Program-made: the position numbers and the translations under genes | Part shown: piece after piece, positions 1 through 7,852 of the stretch | How positions within the stretch are numbered: the first letter of the stretch is position 1 | How the letters are laid out: each line of letters begins with the position of its first letter | NCBI GenBank assembly: GCA_040255405.1 | Contig: JBDZUX010000022.1 | Span: forward strand, 1-46,566 | Length of the DNA: 46,566 bases | From: 66-474 sp040255405 | GTDB taxonomy: Bacteria; Pseudomonadota; Gammaproteobacteria; Xanthomonadales; Rhodanobacteraceae | Direction: 5' to 3' | The notes under the pieces: model-generated | The model's input: the letters and a program-made list of their open reading frames with translations, nothing else | Database searches by the model: none | What the model was told of the DNA's origin: nothing

Positions 1-1010
1 ATATAGGACATCTCAATCTTCTTGCGGCCGGATGCGGCAGCCGTCGCCTGACTGCGCAACTCCGAATGACGGTCACTGCGCCCGCCCCACACCCTGGCGA
101 TCCGGTCGCCGATTGCCACGTCGTCGACGCCGCTCCGAACCAGGTCCCTGAGGTTGGCGCCCAACGCCGCGAACAAGCAGGTGTAGAGCACGCCCTCCGC
201 CGACAAGCGTGCGCGCGTGCAACCGCCGCAGAATGGCTGGGTGACCGACGCGATCACGCCGATCTCGCCCGCGCCATCCTTGTAGCGCCAGCGGTTGGCA
301 ACCTCACCGGGATAATTGGGCGGCAAGCCTTCGAGCGGCCAGCGTGCGTTGACGCGTGCGATGACTTCGGCTGCCGGCACGACATCCTGCATGCGCCAAC
401 CGTTGGTGGTGCCGACATCCATGAACTCGATGTACCGGAGGATGCAACCGCTGCCGCGGAAGTGCTCCGCCATCGCCTCGATGCACTGCTCGTTGGCGCC
501 GCGCTTGACCACCATGTTGACCTTGACCGGCGCGAGGCCGGCGGCGATGGCGTTGTCGATCGCGTCCAGCACCCGTTCGACCGGGAAGCCCACGCCATTG
601 ATCGCCTTGAAGGTCGGGTCGTCGAGCGCATCGAGGCTGATGGTGATGCGCTTCAGGCCCGCGGCCTTCAAGCGCCGCGCCTTGTCCGCCGTCAGCAGCG
701 AACCGTTGGTGGTAAGGCTGATGTCGGTGATACCGGGCGTGGGCGCCAGCAACTCGACCAGGCGTTCGATGTCCTTGCGTACCAGCGGTTCGCCGCCGGT
801 CAGGCGCAGCTTGCCCACGCCGAGGTCGGTGAACAACCGTGCGAGCCGCGCGATCTCCTCGAAGGTCAGCAGGCTGGCGCGGGGCAGGAACGCATGGTCG
901 GCGCCGAACAGTTCCTTGGGCATGCAGTAGCTGCAACGGAAGTTGCAGCGATCAGTGACCGAGATGCGCAAGTCGCGCATCAGGCGGCCCAACTTGTCCC
1001 GCGTCTCCAC
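1..1010 (-). CDS. moaA: GTP 3',8-cyclase MoaA (molybdenum cofactor biosynthesis), 3' end cut by window edge
   Basis: Radical-SAM enzyme that converts GTP to 3',8-cyclo-GTP, the first step of molybdopterin synthesis. The N-terminal cluster motif CNFRCSYCMP (C-x3-C-x2-C, about residues 21-30) binds the SAM [4Fe-4S] cluster. A second C-x2-C-x13-C motif (FCGGC...YTC) near residue 265 is the C-terminal cluster typical of MoaA. The visible C terminus reads KKIEMSYI, matching the family ending KVEMSYIGG, so only about two residues and the stop lie outside the window. I chose the GTG at 1010 because no in-frame ATG lies between it and the radical-SAM motif except an internal Met at residue 12. It is unrelated to the flagellar genes beside it. 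Confidence 0.93.
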   Translation of the reverse strand, partial: METRDKLGRLMRDLRISVTDRCNFRCSYCMPKELFGADHAFLPRASLLTFEEIARLARLFTDLGVGKLRLTGGEPLVRKDIERLVELLAPTPGITDISLTTNGSLLTADKARRLKAAGLKRITISLDALDDPTFKAINGVGFPVERVLDAIDNAIAAGLAPVKVNMVVKRGANEQCIEAMAEHFRGSGCILRYIEFMDVGTTNGWRMQDVVPAAEVIARVNARWPLEGLPPNYPGEVANRWRYKDGAGEIGVIASVTQPFCGGCTRARLSAEGVLYTCLFAALGANLRDLVRSGVDDVAIGDRIARVWGGRSDRHSELRSQATAAASGRKKIEMSY

Positions 1011-1094
1011 GATGGGTTTCCATCCAGCCAGGCATCGCCCAGCATAATTCGTCCCGCCGCTTGCGGGCTGACCTGGAGCAGCCCCGCGATGCAA

Positions 1095-1283
1095 TCAGTC
1101 CGCCCGAACCACGGCGGCGAAATTGCCGGGCACTGCCACGACGCCATCTCCCGCCAAGACCTCGTGCATGGACACGCCACCCCACGCACGCCCGGGATGA
1201 ATGCCCGCTACGAATGCTTCCACGGCACGATCCAGGACGCGTTCTTCGATTGCCACGAAGCCGTGCACGCGCTTGACAGCCAT
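1095..1283 (-). CDS. possible small hypothetical protein (62 aa) upstream of moaA
   Basis: I do not recognise this frame. It would encode 62 residues beginning MAVKRVHGFVAIEERV, with an acceptable amino-acid composition and fairly GC-rich third positions, but no clear Shine-Dalgarno sequence precedes the ATG. It lies in the 383-base stretch 1011-1393 between moaA and the tRNA, where I see no other gene. It may be a small unknown protein, a relic, or a chance frame in GC-rich DNA. Confidence 0.25.
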   Translation of the reverse strand: MAVKRVHGFVAIEERVLDRAVEAFVAGIHPGRAWGGVSMHEVLAGDGVVAVPGNFAAVVRAD

Positions 1284-1393
1284 CCGGCATTCGCTAGACT
1301 GATCGGCTCACTGCGCCACGCCCGGGCATTCGGGCGCATCGATCGGCCTCCGCATCCACGATCCCGGACCCATCGAACAGGCGCACCGGGTTC

Positions 1394-1470
1394 GGCTAGG
1401 TAGCTCAGACGGTTAGAGCGCGGCACTCATAATGCTGAGGTCGGCGGTTCGATTCCGCCCCTAGCCACCA
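1394..1470 (+). tRNA. tRNA-Met (elongator, anticodon CAT)
   Basis: Full 77-nt cloverleaf. The acceptor stem GGCTAGG pairs with CCTAGCC. The anticodon stem CGGCA/TGCTG encloses the loop CTCATAA with anticodon CAT. The T-arm is GGCGG-TTCGATT-CCGCC, and A plus an encoded CCA form the 3' end. The fully paired first acceptor base pair (G-C) argues for elongator rather than initiator tRNA-Met. tRNA-Ile(CAT) cannot be wholly excluded by eye. Confidence 0.93.
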
Positions 1471-1567
1471 TCTTGCGATTGCCGGCGACGCGTCCGGCCG
1501 GCGCACGATGGGCCTGAAGTCGCCCGTCCCGCCGCGCGCTTGTTCAAGCCGCCGGTCGAAGCTTGCC

Positions 1568-2197
1568 TCAACCTCGCGTCACCAGCTGCTTCAGGTAATC
1601 GTATTCGCCGGCCACCAGCGCCACGTCGTCGCGGCGGCGCAGCTTGCGCACGCGCACCAATCCGCTGTGCGGATGGAACTGCACCTGGCGCGGATAAACG
1701 TCGCCCAGGTCTTCCGCCAGCAAGTGCAGGCGCGCGCGTGCAATGTAGCGGCGCACGAATTCGATGTTGCGCTGGCCAATGTCGCTCATTTGCGGCAGCA
1801 CCCGGCCGCCACCGAACACTTTCACCTGCAGGTCGGACCGCTTGCCGCCGGCTTTCAACACCGCGTCGATGAGCTGCTCCATCGCGTCGCTGCCGTAACG
1901 GGCGATACGACCGGAATCCGCCGCCCAGTTGTCGCCGCCGCCGTCGGCGGGCGCGGGCAACATGAAGTGGTTCATGCCCCCGACGCCATGCACCGGATCG
2001 TGGAGGCAGGCGGAAACGCAGGAACCGAGCACGGTGCCGACCTGTTCATCCTGGGTGCTGACGTAGATTTCGCCCGGCAACACCTTCACCACCGTGCAGT
2101 TCTGGTTGGGATCGAAGAACCGCCTCACGTGTTCGAACCCCGCCATCGGTTGCAGCGGCGCCTGCGCGATTCCGCGATCGGTGGATGCGTCGGCCAT
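1568..2197 (-). CDS. cheD: Chemoreceptor glutamine deamidase CheD
   Basis: Deamidates specific glutamines in chemoreceptor methylation helices to glutamate, tuning receptor output and adaptation. The protein has 209 residues. The family motif GSCVSACLHD places the catalytic Cys at about residue 60, and GGMNHFMLP supplies the catalytic His at about 77; Thr55 lies just before the Cys. The C-terminal half (VFGGG, GQRNIEFVRRY) also matches CheD. The ATG at 2197 overlaps the TGA of the upstream cheR by one base (TGATG), so the two are probably translationally coupled. It is the last gene of the receptor-cheR-cheD group. Confidence 0.95.
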   Translation of the reverse strand: MADASTDRGIAQAPLQPMAGFEHVRRFFDPNQNCTVVKVLPGEIYVSTQDEQVGTVLGSCVSACLHDPVHGVGGMNHFMLPAPADGGGDNWAADSGRIARYGSDAMEQLIDAVLKAGGKRSDLQVKVFGGGRVLPQMSDIGQRNIEFVRRYIARARLHLLAEDLGDVYPRQVQFHPHSGLVRVRKLRRRDDVALVAGEYDYLKQLVTRG

Positions 2198-3093
2198 CAG
2201 CCTTGCTTCCGGTACGCGGTGCGGCCGGCCAGTTCGAACCCGGCATCCGCGCCGTGCATGGATTCGGAGTGGCCCAGGAACAGATGCCCACCCGTCGGCA
2301 GCATGTCCGCGAAGCGCCGGAACAGCCGCTGCTTGCCCGGTTGATCGAAATAGATCACCACGTTGCGGCAGAAGATCGCGTCGAATGGCCCGTGCATCGG
2401 CCAATCGTGCATCAGGTTCAGCGGGCGCACGCTGACCAGTTCGCGCAGGCGCGGATGCACCGCAACGTGACCTGCCCGTTCGCCGGAACATTCCACCATC
2501 CAGCGGCGACGACGCGATTCGCTGATGCCGTCGAGCTTGTCGACGGGGTACACGCCGCTGCGTGCAGCGGCCAGCGCGCGCGGCGAGATGTCGGTGGCAA
2601 GGATCTTCGCATCCACCTGCTGCAAGCCGTGGCGTTCCAGCGCCTCGGCCAGCACCATCGCGATCGCGTATGGCTCTTCGCCCGTGGAACAGCCGGCGGA
2701 CCAGATGCGCAACCGGTCTCCGCGGCGGCGTTTGCGCGCCAGCCAGTCGGGCAGCAGCTTGTCGGCGAGCAGGTCGAAATGATGCGGCTCGCGGAAGAAC
2801 GCGGTGACGTTGGTGCTGATCGCGCTGGCAAGTTCGCCCAGCTCGCGGTCGGGATCCGCGCGCAGCAGTTCGCAATAAGCCGCGTAATCCGGCAGGCGCA
2901 ACGCACGCAGGCGCCGTGCCAGCCGCCCCTGCACGAGCTGGGCCTTGTGCTCGCCCAACGAAATCCCCAGGCGCTCGCGGACGAACCCGCGCAGGAACCG
3001 GAATTCGGGCGCACCGAGCGGGACCGGCTCGCCCGCGACCGCGCAGGCCCCTCGGGCGGCCGCGGCAGCGACGGGATCGCGACGCAGGTTCAT
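2197..3093 (-). CDS. cheR: Chemotaxis protein methyltransferase CheR (copy 1, with cheD)
   Basis: SAM-dependent methyltransferase that methylates glutamates on chemoreceptor cytoplasmic helices. It shows the alpha-helical N-terminal domain (RGFVRERLGISLGEHKAQLV), the NVTAFFRE loop, the SAM-binding motif IWSAGCSTGEEPYAIAM, ATDIS, and the C-terminal FDAIFCRNVVIYFD and LFLGHSES motifs. I prefer the ATG at 3093, preceded by GGAA at good spacing (298 aa). An ATG at 3189 with GGAG only 3 nt away would add 32 residues. It follows a receptor gene and overlaps cheD. A second cheR lies at 19.2-20.2 kb. Confidence 0.93.
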   Translation of the reverse strand: MNLRRDPVAAAAARGACAVAGEPVPLGAPEFRFLRGFVRERLGISLGEHKAQLVQGRLARRLRALRLPDYAAYCELLRADPDRELGELASAISTNVTAFFREPHHFDLLADKLLPDWLARKRRRGDRLRIWSAGCSTGEEPYAIAMVLAEALERHGLQQVDAKILATDISPRALAAARSGVYPVDKLDGISESRRRRWMVECSGERAGHVAVHPRLRELVSVRPLNLMHDWPMHGPFDAIFCRNVVIYFDQPGKQRLFRRFADMLPTGGHLFLGHSESMHGADAGFELAGRTAYRKQG

Positions 3094-3205
3094 GGCTGCT
3101 TCCGGTTGGGCCGGCGGCCGGGCTTCCCAAGCTGTATCGGCCGCTGCGCGGCAGGCTTGAATGCCGCCACGCGCGATCGGAACGGCCATTCGCTCCGGCT
3201 ACCGG

Positions 3206-4909
3206 TCAGAACTCGCGCCAGTCCGCGGAAGCCATGGCCGGTTCCAACCGCCCGGCCGGCTTCGCGGCCGAACGCGCAGGTTCCGCACGGGCCTCCGGTG
3301 CCGACCGGTCGACGCGCGCTTCGAATCCGGCGGCATCGCCATCCAGCCGGAAGAACGCCATCTGGCGCTGCAGCACCGAAGCCTGCTCCTGCATCGCCTG
3401 GGCCGCGGCCGAAGCTTCTTCCACCAGCGCTGCGTTTTGCTGGGTGACTTCGTCCATCTGCACGACCGCCCGGTTCACCTGCTCGATGCCGGTGGACTGT
3501 TCCCGACTGGCGACCGCGATTTCGCCCACGATGTCGGTGACCTTGCACACGCTTTCCACGATGCCCTTGAGCGCCTTGCCCGATTGCTCCACCAGGGCGC
3601 TGCCCGCCTGTACTTTCCCGACGCTCTCGCCGATCAGGCCCTTGATCTCTTTCGCTGCCGCCGCGCTCCGCTGCGACAGATTGCGCACTTCGCCGGCGAC
3701 CACCGCGAAACCCCGGCCGTGTTCGCCGGCACGCGCCGCCTCCACGGCCGCGTTCAGCGACAACAGGTTGGTCTGGAACGCGATCTCGTCGATCAGCCCC
3801 ACGATGTCCGCGATCTTCTTGCTGGACGCGGTGATCTCGCGCATCGCCGCCATCGCCTGGGTGGCCACCTCGCCGCCGCGCCCGGCCTGCTCGCGCGCAC
3901 CCTCGGCGAGCTGCGCGGCATGGCTGGCGTTTTCGGCATTCTGCTTCACGGTCGCGGTCATCTCTTCCATCGACGCCGCGGTTTCCTCCAGGCTCGAGGC
4001 TTGCTCCTGGGTGCGCTGGCTGAGATCGTCGTTGCCGTTGGCGATTTCCCCGGCGGCACCGTTCACCGCCTGCGAGCCCTGCTGGACCTGTCTCACCACT
4101 TCGACCAGCTTCAGGTGCAGGCGCTGCATCGCATGCATCATGCTGCCGGGCGCCGGCTTGGCGCCTTCCATGCCTTGCAGCGACAGATTGCCGTCGGCCA
4201 TCCGGTTGACCATTGCCACCGCCAACTCGGGCTCGCCGCCGATGCTGCGGCGGATGCTGCGCATCGACAGCCATACCAGCAGGATCACCAGCAGGCCGAC
4301 TGCGCCTGCTTCGGCGAGGCTGGCAAGCAAGGTGTGACGGAACTGGGCATTGATGTCGTCGAAATACGCTCCGGCACCAAAGTGCATGTTCCAGGGCTTG
4401 TACAACTCGCTGTAGGTGATCTTGCCCTCGATCGTCTTGCTGCCGGGCTTCAGCCAGTCGTAGTAGGTGATGCCATGGCCATCTTTCAGGTCGACATCGT
4501 GCATGCGCACGAAAATCGGCTTCCCGTTCTGGTCGGTCATGTCGCGCACGCTCTTGCCGAGCTTGTCGAGCATCACCGGATGCATCGTCAACGTGTAGTC
4601 ATCGTCGAACGCAAAGATGTACCCGGCACCCGCGTTCCAGCGCATCGCGCCAATCTGCGCCAGTGCCAGTTTCTGCGCCTGCGCCTCGCTGAACTCGCCC
4701 TTCGCGGCGCGTTCGTGGAACGCCTCGGCCACCGAGATGCCCGATTCGATCTCGCTGCGCAGCAGGCTTTCCAGGCCTTGCATCTGGCGCTCCCTGCTTG
4801 CGAATGCCGTCATCACCGTGAGGCTGCTCAACCCCACCACCACCGCCGCCACCACCAGCATCACGCGCGCATTGAGGCTCATGCGCTGGAACGACCACTT
4901 CGACGACAT
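3206..4909 (-). CDS. Methyl-accepting chemotaxis protein with periplasmic single-Cache domain (receptor 1)
   Basis: Transmembrane chemoreceptor of 567 residues. An N-terminal membrane segment (about residues 12-32) is followed by a periplasmic domain with the single-Cache signature (GYIFAFDDDYTLTMHP, then DGHGITYYDW). A second membrane segment lies around 195-215, then the long methylation and signalling hairpin with the conserved tip AFQTNLLSLNAAVEAARAGE and GRGFAVVAGEVR. The last residues are WREF, a CheR/CheB tether like the enteric NWETF. The ATG at 4909 has GGAG upstream, and a sigma-28 promoter precedes it. The ligand is unknown; Cache domains often bind small organic acids. Confidence 0.93.
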   Translation of the reverse strand: MSSKWSFQRMSLNARVMLVVAAVVVGLSSLTVMTAFASRERQMQGLESLLRSEIESGISVAEAFHERAAKGEFSEAQAQKLALAQIGAMRWNAGAGYIFAFDDDYTLTMHPVMLDKLGKSVRDMTDQNGKPIFVRMHDVDLKDGHGITYYDWLKPGSKTIEGKITYSELYKPWNMHFGAGAYFDDINAQFRHTLLASLAEAGAVGLLVILLVWLSMRSIRRSIGGEPELAVAMVNRMADGNLSLQGMEGAKPAPGSMMHAMQRLHLKLVEVVRQVQQGSQAVNGAAGEIANGNDDLSQRTQEQASSLEETAASMEEMTATVKQNAENASHAAQLAEGAREQAGRGGEVATQAMAAMREITASSKKIADIVGLIDEIAFQTNLLSLNAAVEAARAGEHGRGFAVVAGEVRNLSQRSAAAAKEIKGLIGESVGKVQAGSALVEQSGKALKGIVESVCKVTDIVGEIAVASREQSTGIEQVNRAVVQMDEVTQQNAALVEEASAAAQAMQEQASVLQRQMAFFRLDGDAAGFEARVDRSAPEARAEPARSAAKPAGRLEPAMASADWREF

Positions 4910-4979
4910 TTCGCGAATCTCCTGTACGGACAACGACAGCGTTCGACGGCCATGGGTCCGCCCGCTGCCGGCAACATGG

Positions 4980-5006
4980 ATATCGGCAGCGAAGGCGGCG
5001 CTTTGA
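4980..5006 (-). promoter_or_regulatory. sigma-28 (FliA) promoter for receptor 1
   Basis: On the minus strand TCAA is followed by exactly 15 bases and then GCCGATAT, close to the sigma-28 consensus TAAA-N15-GCCGATAA. It lies 71 bases upstream of the receptor ATG and diverges from flhDC. Confidence 0.75.
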
Positions 5007-5489
5007 GCGATCCGCAACGCGCCGCCGGTTCGGGATGCCGGATTCGTGCAGCCAATCACACGACCGTCGACGGCGGGCCCGGACCACCCGGCAATGCACG
5101 CGTTGCCCGGCGTACCGTGCCGAAAGTCATGGTTCCGATTCGCGTTGTCCGCGCAGCTCCGGGCGTGCCGCGGCGCGGCATGCCACGGGCGATGCAACCG
5201 CGATCACCGCGCACGCAAACTGACGCTCGTCAAGATTTCCGGACGCCCTATCGACCGGCATCGCGCGAACTTGAGGACCACCTTCACTCTTGCACGCGAA
5301 CCAGTCGACAGTTTGCGAGCCAGACTGTCACAACTCCTTTCCGGAGCGCTCCTTTGGTACGGAGCGTGCTTTGTCTGTGCATGTCGAAGGATGTACCGCT
5401 GGACCGGCTCGACATCGCAGGAAGCGCAGAACTCGACATCGGGCCACGCCCAGGCGTCAGCGTTTCAACAGCTTCATACCAACTAGAAA

Positions 5490-5529
5490 GGGGAGGAGGC
5501 GCCACGCTCGGCGCCTGCTGTGGACACTA
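5490..5529 (+). promoter_or_regulatory. flhD leader: purine-rich Shine-Dalgarno followed by a stem-loop
   Basis: A strong purine tract GGGGAGGAGG (5490-5499) is too far from the flhD ATG (5530) for normal spacing. Bases 5497-5503 (AGGCGCC) and 5510-5516 (GGCGCCT) form a perfect 7-bp stem with a 6-base loop between the tract and the start codon. If folded, the stem would bring the tract to within about 13 bases of the ATG. The GGA repeats are also the kind of site CsrA binds in other flhDC leaders. Confidence 0.5.
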
Positions 5530-5844
5530 ATGAATATTGAAGAACTGCTCGAAGAAATCCAGGACACCAATCTCACCTATCTGATGCTGGCGCAGCGACT
5601 GTTGAAGGAGGATTACGCCGCCGCCCAGTTCCGCCTCAAGCTCGACGACGACATGGCCAAGCTGCTGATGTCGCTTTCGACCAGGCAACTCAGCCGGCTG
5701 GCCCGTACCAACCAGTTCCTGTTCCGCCTGTGCTTCGACAATGCCGACCAGGTACAGAAGATCGTCGGCGAGAAGCGTGATTCGGCGATGATGCAAACCC
5801 ATGCTTCACTCCTGATGTCCCGCGTCGCCGCGGCCCACGCCTGA
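5530..5844 (+). CDS. flhD: Flagellar master transcriptional regulator subunit FlhD
   Basis: Subunit of the FlhD4C2 activator that turns on the flagellar basal-body, export and fliA genes with sigma-70 RNA polymerase. The 104-residue protein aligns along its length with enteric FlhD: the ELLEEIQDTNLTYLMLAQRLL helix, the central FRL...MAKLL segment, and LARTNQFLFRLCFD. The C-terminal tail is slightly shorter than in E. coli. I chose the ATG at 5530, where homology begins. The unusual leader suggests translational control. flhC follows after 13 bases. Confidence 0.95.
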   Translation: MNIEELLEEIQDTNLTYLMLAQRLLKEDYAAAQFRLKLDDDMAKLLMSLSTRQLSRLARTNQFLFRLCFDNADQVQKIVGEKRDSAMMQTHASLLMSRVAAAHA

Positions 5845-5857
5845 GGAGGACGGGTCA

Positions 5858-6508
5858 ATGGAAAACTCCGAAAAAAGCCTCGTCGCCAGAATGCACCAGG
5901 TGCAGCTTGCGGTGAACCTGATCGAACTGGGCGCCCGCCTGCAGGTGCTGGAAACCGAAACCGACCTGAGCCGCGGCCGCCTGCTGCGCCTGTACAAGGA
6001 GGTGCGCGGCATCTCGCCGCCCAAGGGCATGCTGCCGTTTTCCACCGACTGGTTCCTGACCTGGTCGCCCAACATCCACTCGTCGCTGTTCTACGGCATC
6101 TACCAGCGGCTCACCCGGGAGCAGGGCTGCACGCGCATCGACGCATTCGTGAAGGGGTACAGGCTGTATCTCGAGCAGGTGATGCTGGACGACAGCGAAC
6201 CGGTGCTGGGCCTTAACCGCGCCTGGACCTTGTTGCGCTTCTTCGAAAGCGGCCTGCTGGAACTGGCCGAATGCACCAGCTGCCACGGGCGTTTCGTGAT
6301 GCACGCGCACACGCCCTGCAAGGATTACGTCTGCGGGATCTGCCGCCCGCCTTCGCGCGCCGGCAAGACCAGCAAGGCCCGCGCCAAGGCACATGGGGCC
6401 GCGGATCACGACGACGTCGTGGTCAGTCTCGACCAGCACGCGCAACGGATCACCGATGCCAAACCGGTGCCGGCCCCGCGGGTGCAGCGCGCCGCCGGCA
6501 TGCTCTGA
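5858..6508 (+). CDS. flhC: Flagellar master transcriptional regulator subunit FlhC
   Basis: DNA-binding, zinc-containing partner of FlhD. The 216 residues include the conserved FSTDWFLTW segment and the zinc-ligand cluster C-T-S-C ... Y-V-C-G-I-C near residues 139-167, followed by the family PPSRAGK stretch. It is about 24 residues longer than enteric FlhC because of a basic and variable C-terminal tail. GAGGAGG precedes the ATG. It is convergent with fliA, with a terminator between them. Confidence 0.95.
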   Translation: MENSEKSLVARMHQVQLAVNLIELGARLQVLETETDLSRGRLLRLYKEVRGISPPKGMLPFSTDWFLTWSPNIHSSLFYGIYQRLTREQGCTRIDAFVKGYRLYLEQVMLDDSEPVLGLNRAWTLLRFFESGLLELAECTSCHGRFVMHAHTPCKDYVCGICRPPSRAGKTSKARAKAHGAADHDDVVVSLDQHAQRITDAKPVPAPRVQRAAGML

Positions 6509-6538
6509 AGCGGTTTCGCCGCCACGCATTCCGGAACA

Positions 6539-6564
6539 CCCGGGGAATCGTCCCCGGGCGTTTT
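6539..6564 (+). terminator. rho-independent terminator after flhDC
   Basis: An 8-bp perfect stem, CCCGGGGA / TCCCCGGG, with loop ATCG, followed by CG and four T residues. It sits between flhC and the convergent fliA and could also serve fliA transcripts from the other side. Confidence 0.7.
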
Positions 6565-6596
6565 GCTTCCCCGGCCACGAAACGGATACGCGCAGA

Positions 6597-7295
6597 TCAA
6601 TCGGCGAGCCGCGCGCGCATGCGCGAGATCGCCTGGCTGTGCAACTGGCACACCCGGGACTCGGACACGCCCAGCACCGCGCCGATTTCCTTGAGGTTGA
6701 GTTCTTCCTGGTAATACAGGGTGATCATCAGCTTCTCGCGCTCGGGCAGCGCCTCGATCGCGGCCTTGATGCGCTCGCGGTGTTCCTCGCCGAGCAGCCG
6801 CGCGATCGGCGACTGCGGGCCTTCCGCATCATCTTCCGGCTCGCCGCGCTCCTCGACCACTTCCTCGAACGGCAGCAAATAGCCGCAGTTGGTGTCGGCA
6901 AGCAGCTGCTGGTACTCGGCCAGGCTGATGCCCATCTCGGCGGCGATTTCGGGTTCTTCCGCCGGCCGGCCGTTGCGCTGCTCGAGCTTGTGGACGCAGG
7001 CATCCATCGCGCGCGCCTGCCGGCGCACGCTGCGCGGCAGCCAGTCGCGGCTGCGCAATTCATCGATCATCGCACCGCGGATGCGCTGGCTGGCGAAGGT
7101 GGCGAAACTGGCGCCGGCCTTCGGATCGAAACGGCCCATCGCGTCCAGCAGGCCCAGCGTACCGGCCTGGATCAGGTCATCCAGTTCGACCCCGGCCGGC
7201 AGCTTCACTTGCAACGCCAGCGCTTGCCGGCGCACGGCCGGCAGGTGCTGCCTGAGCAGTTCGTCCTGGTCGATTTTGCCTTGTGCGGTATACAT
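6597..7295 (-). CDS. fliA: RNA polymerase sigma factor FliA (sigma-28)
   Basis: Flagellar sigma factor for late genes (flagellin, motor stator, chemotaxis). The 232 residues show region 2 (LDDLIQAGTLGLLDAMGRFDP, then FATFASQRIRGAMIDELRSRDWLPR), region 3 and region 4 (REKLMITLYYQEELNLKEIGAVLGVSESRVCQLHSQA). All match FliA. It is the last gene of a block that starts at fliD and lies 143 bases after flhE. No good Shine-Dalgarno sequence precedes the ATG. The eight matching promoter sites in this window are its expected targets. Confidence 0.96.
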   Translation of the reverse strand: MYTAQGKIDQDELLRQHLPAVRRQALALQVKLPAGVELDDLIQAGTLGLLDAMGRFDPKAGASFATFASQRIRGAMIDELRSRDWLPRSVRRQARAMDACVHKLEQRNGRPAEEPEIAAEMGISLAEYQQLLADTNCGYLLPFEEVVEERGEPEDDAEGPQSPIARLLGEEHRERIKAAIEALPEREKLMITLYYQEELNLKEIGAVLGVSESRVCQLHSQAISRMRARLAD

Positions 7296-7438
7296 CGTCG
7301 GTCGGCGTCAGGAGCGGCTCGGGTTGCCGGACATCATCGTCACCCGCCCATTATGGCCCGAGGTGCGAACCGGGAAGCCACGATAAGGCCCCGATCCCCG
7401 CGGCTTTTTGGATGATCGAACCCAGGTGGCGCGCGGAC

Positions 7439-7852
7439 TCATCGGTAGTCCACCAGCAACTGGATGGCACCCACCCGTACCGGCGTGCGCGCGTCCGGCG
7501 GCAAATGGAAACGGAATTCCAGCGGCGCATCGGCCGGCCAGCCTGCCAGCGCATCGCTGCTGCCGCGGGCCGCGTCCAACGGAACGCACTGCCGGTCCAC
7601 GCACAACCAGGCTGTGGGCGCGCGGCCCGGTGGCAGCGCGTAGCGCCACCGCACGCTGCGGATGCGCGCGCCGGCGGCCAGGGTGGGCGGCATCAGCGGC
7701 GCACTCGCATAGATCCGATCCGGCCCGGCGATGCGCGGGCCTTCCACGCTGCCGCTCCAGCTTCCGTCTGCAGCCAGTGCCGCGCACGACGCCAGCGCCG
7801 CGGCGCAAGACGCGAGGCACCCGATGCAGCGGCGCAGGGCGACACCCTTCAT
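7439..7852 (-). CDS. flhE: Flagellar protein FlhE (periplasmic)
   Basis: Small exported protein found downstream of flhA in enteric-type systems and implicated in controlling proton leakage through the export apparatus. The 137 residues begin with a signal peptide (basic MKGVALRRC, hydrophobic stretch, Ala-Leu-Ala-Ala cleavage region). SGSVEGPRI, RSVRWRYALPPG and the paired cysteines in LCVDRQCVPL follow, as in FlhE. Its ATG overlaps the flhA stop (ATGA). Identification rests on position, size and these motifs, since the family is poorly conserved. Confidence 0.82.
   Translation of the reverse strand: MKGVALRRCIGCLASCAAALASCAALAADGSWSGSVEGPRIAGPDRIYASAPLMPPTLAAGARIRSVRWRYALPPGRAPTAWLCVDRQCVPLDAARGSSDALAGWPADAPLEFRFHLPPDARTPVRVGAIQLLVDYR

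Larger units (their letters stand above)
4910..5529. other. divergent control region between receptor 1 and flhD
   Basis: 620 bases with no gene I can support. The left part holds the minus-strand sigma-28 promoter of receptor 1. The right part must contain the flhDC promoter and a leader. I could not identify a convincing -35/-10 pair or a CRP site. It contains several short inverted repeats, among them one near 5345-5367 (CGCTCC...GGAGCG), and ends in a hairpin directly before flhD, described separately. Long open frames crossing it in several frames look like chance products of high GC. Confidence 0.6.
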
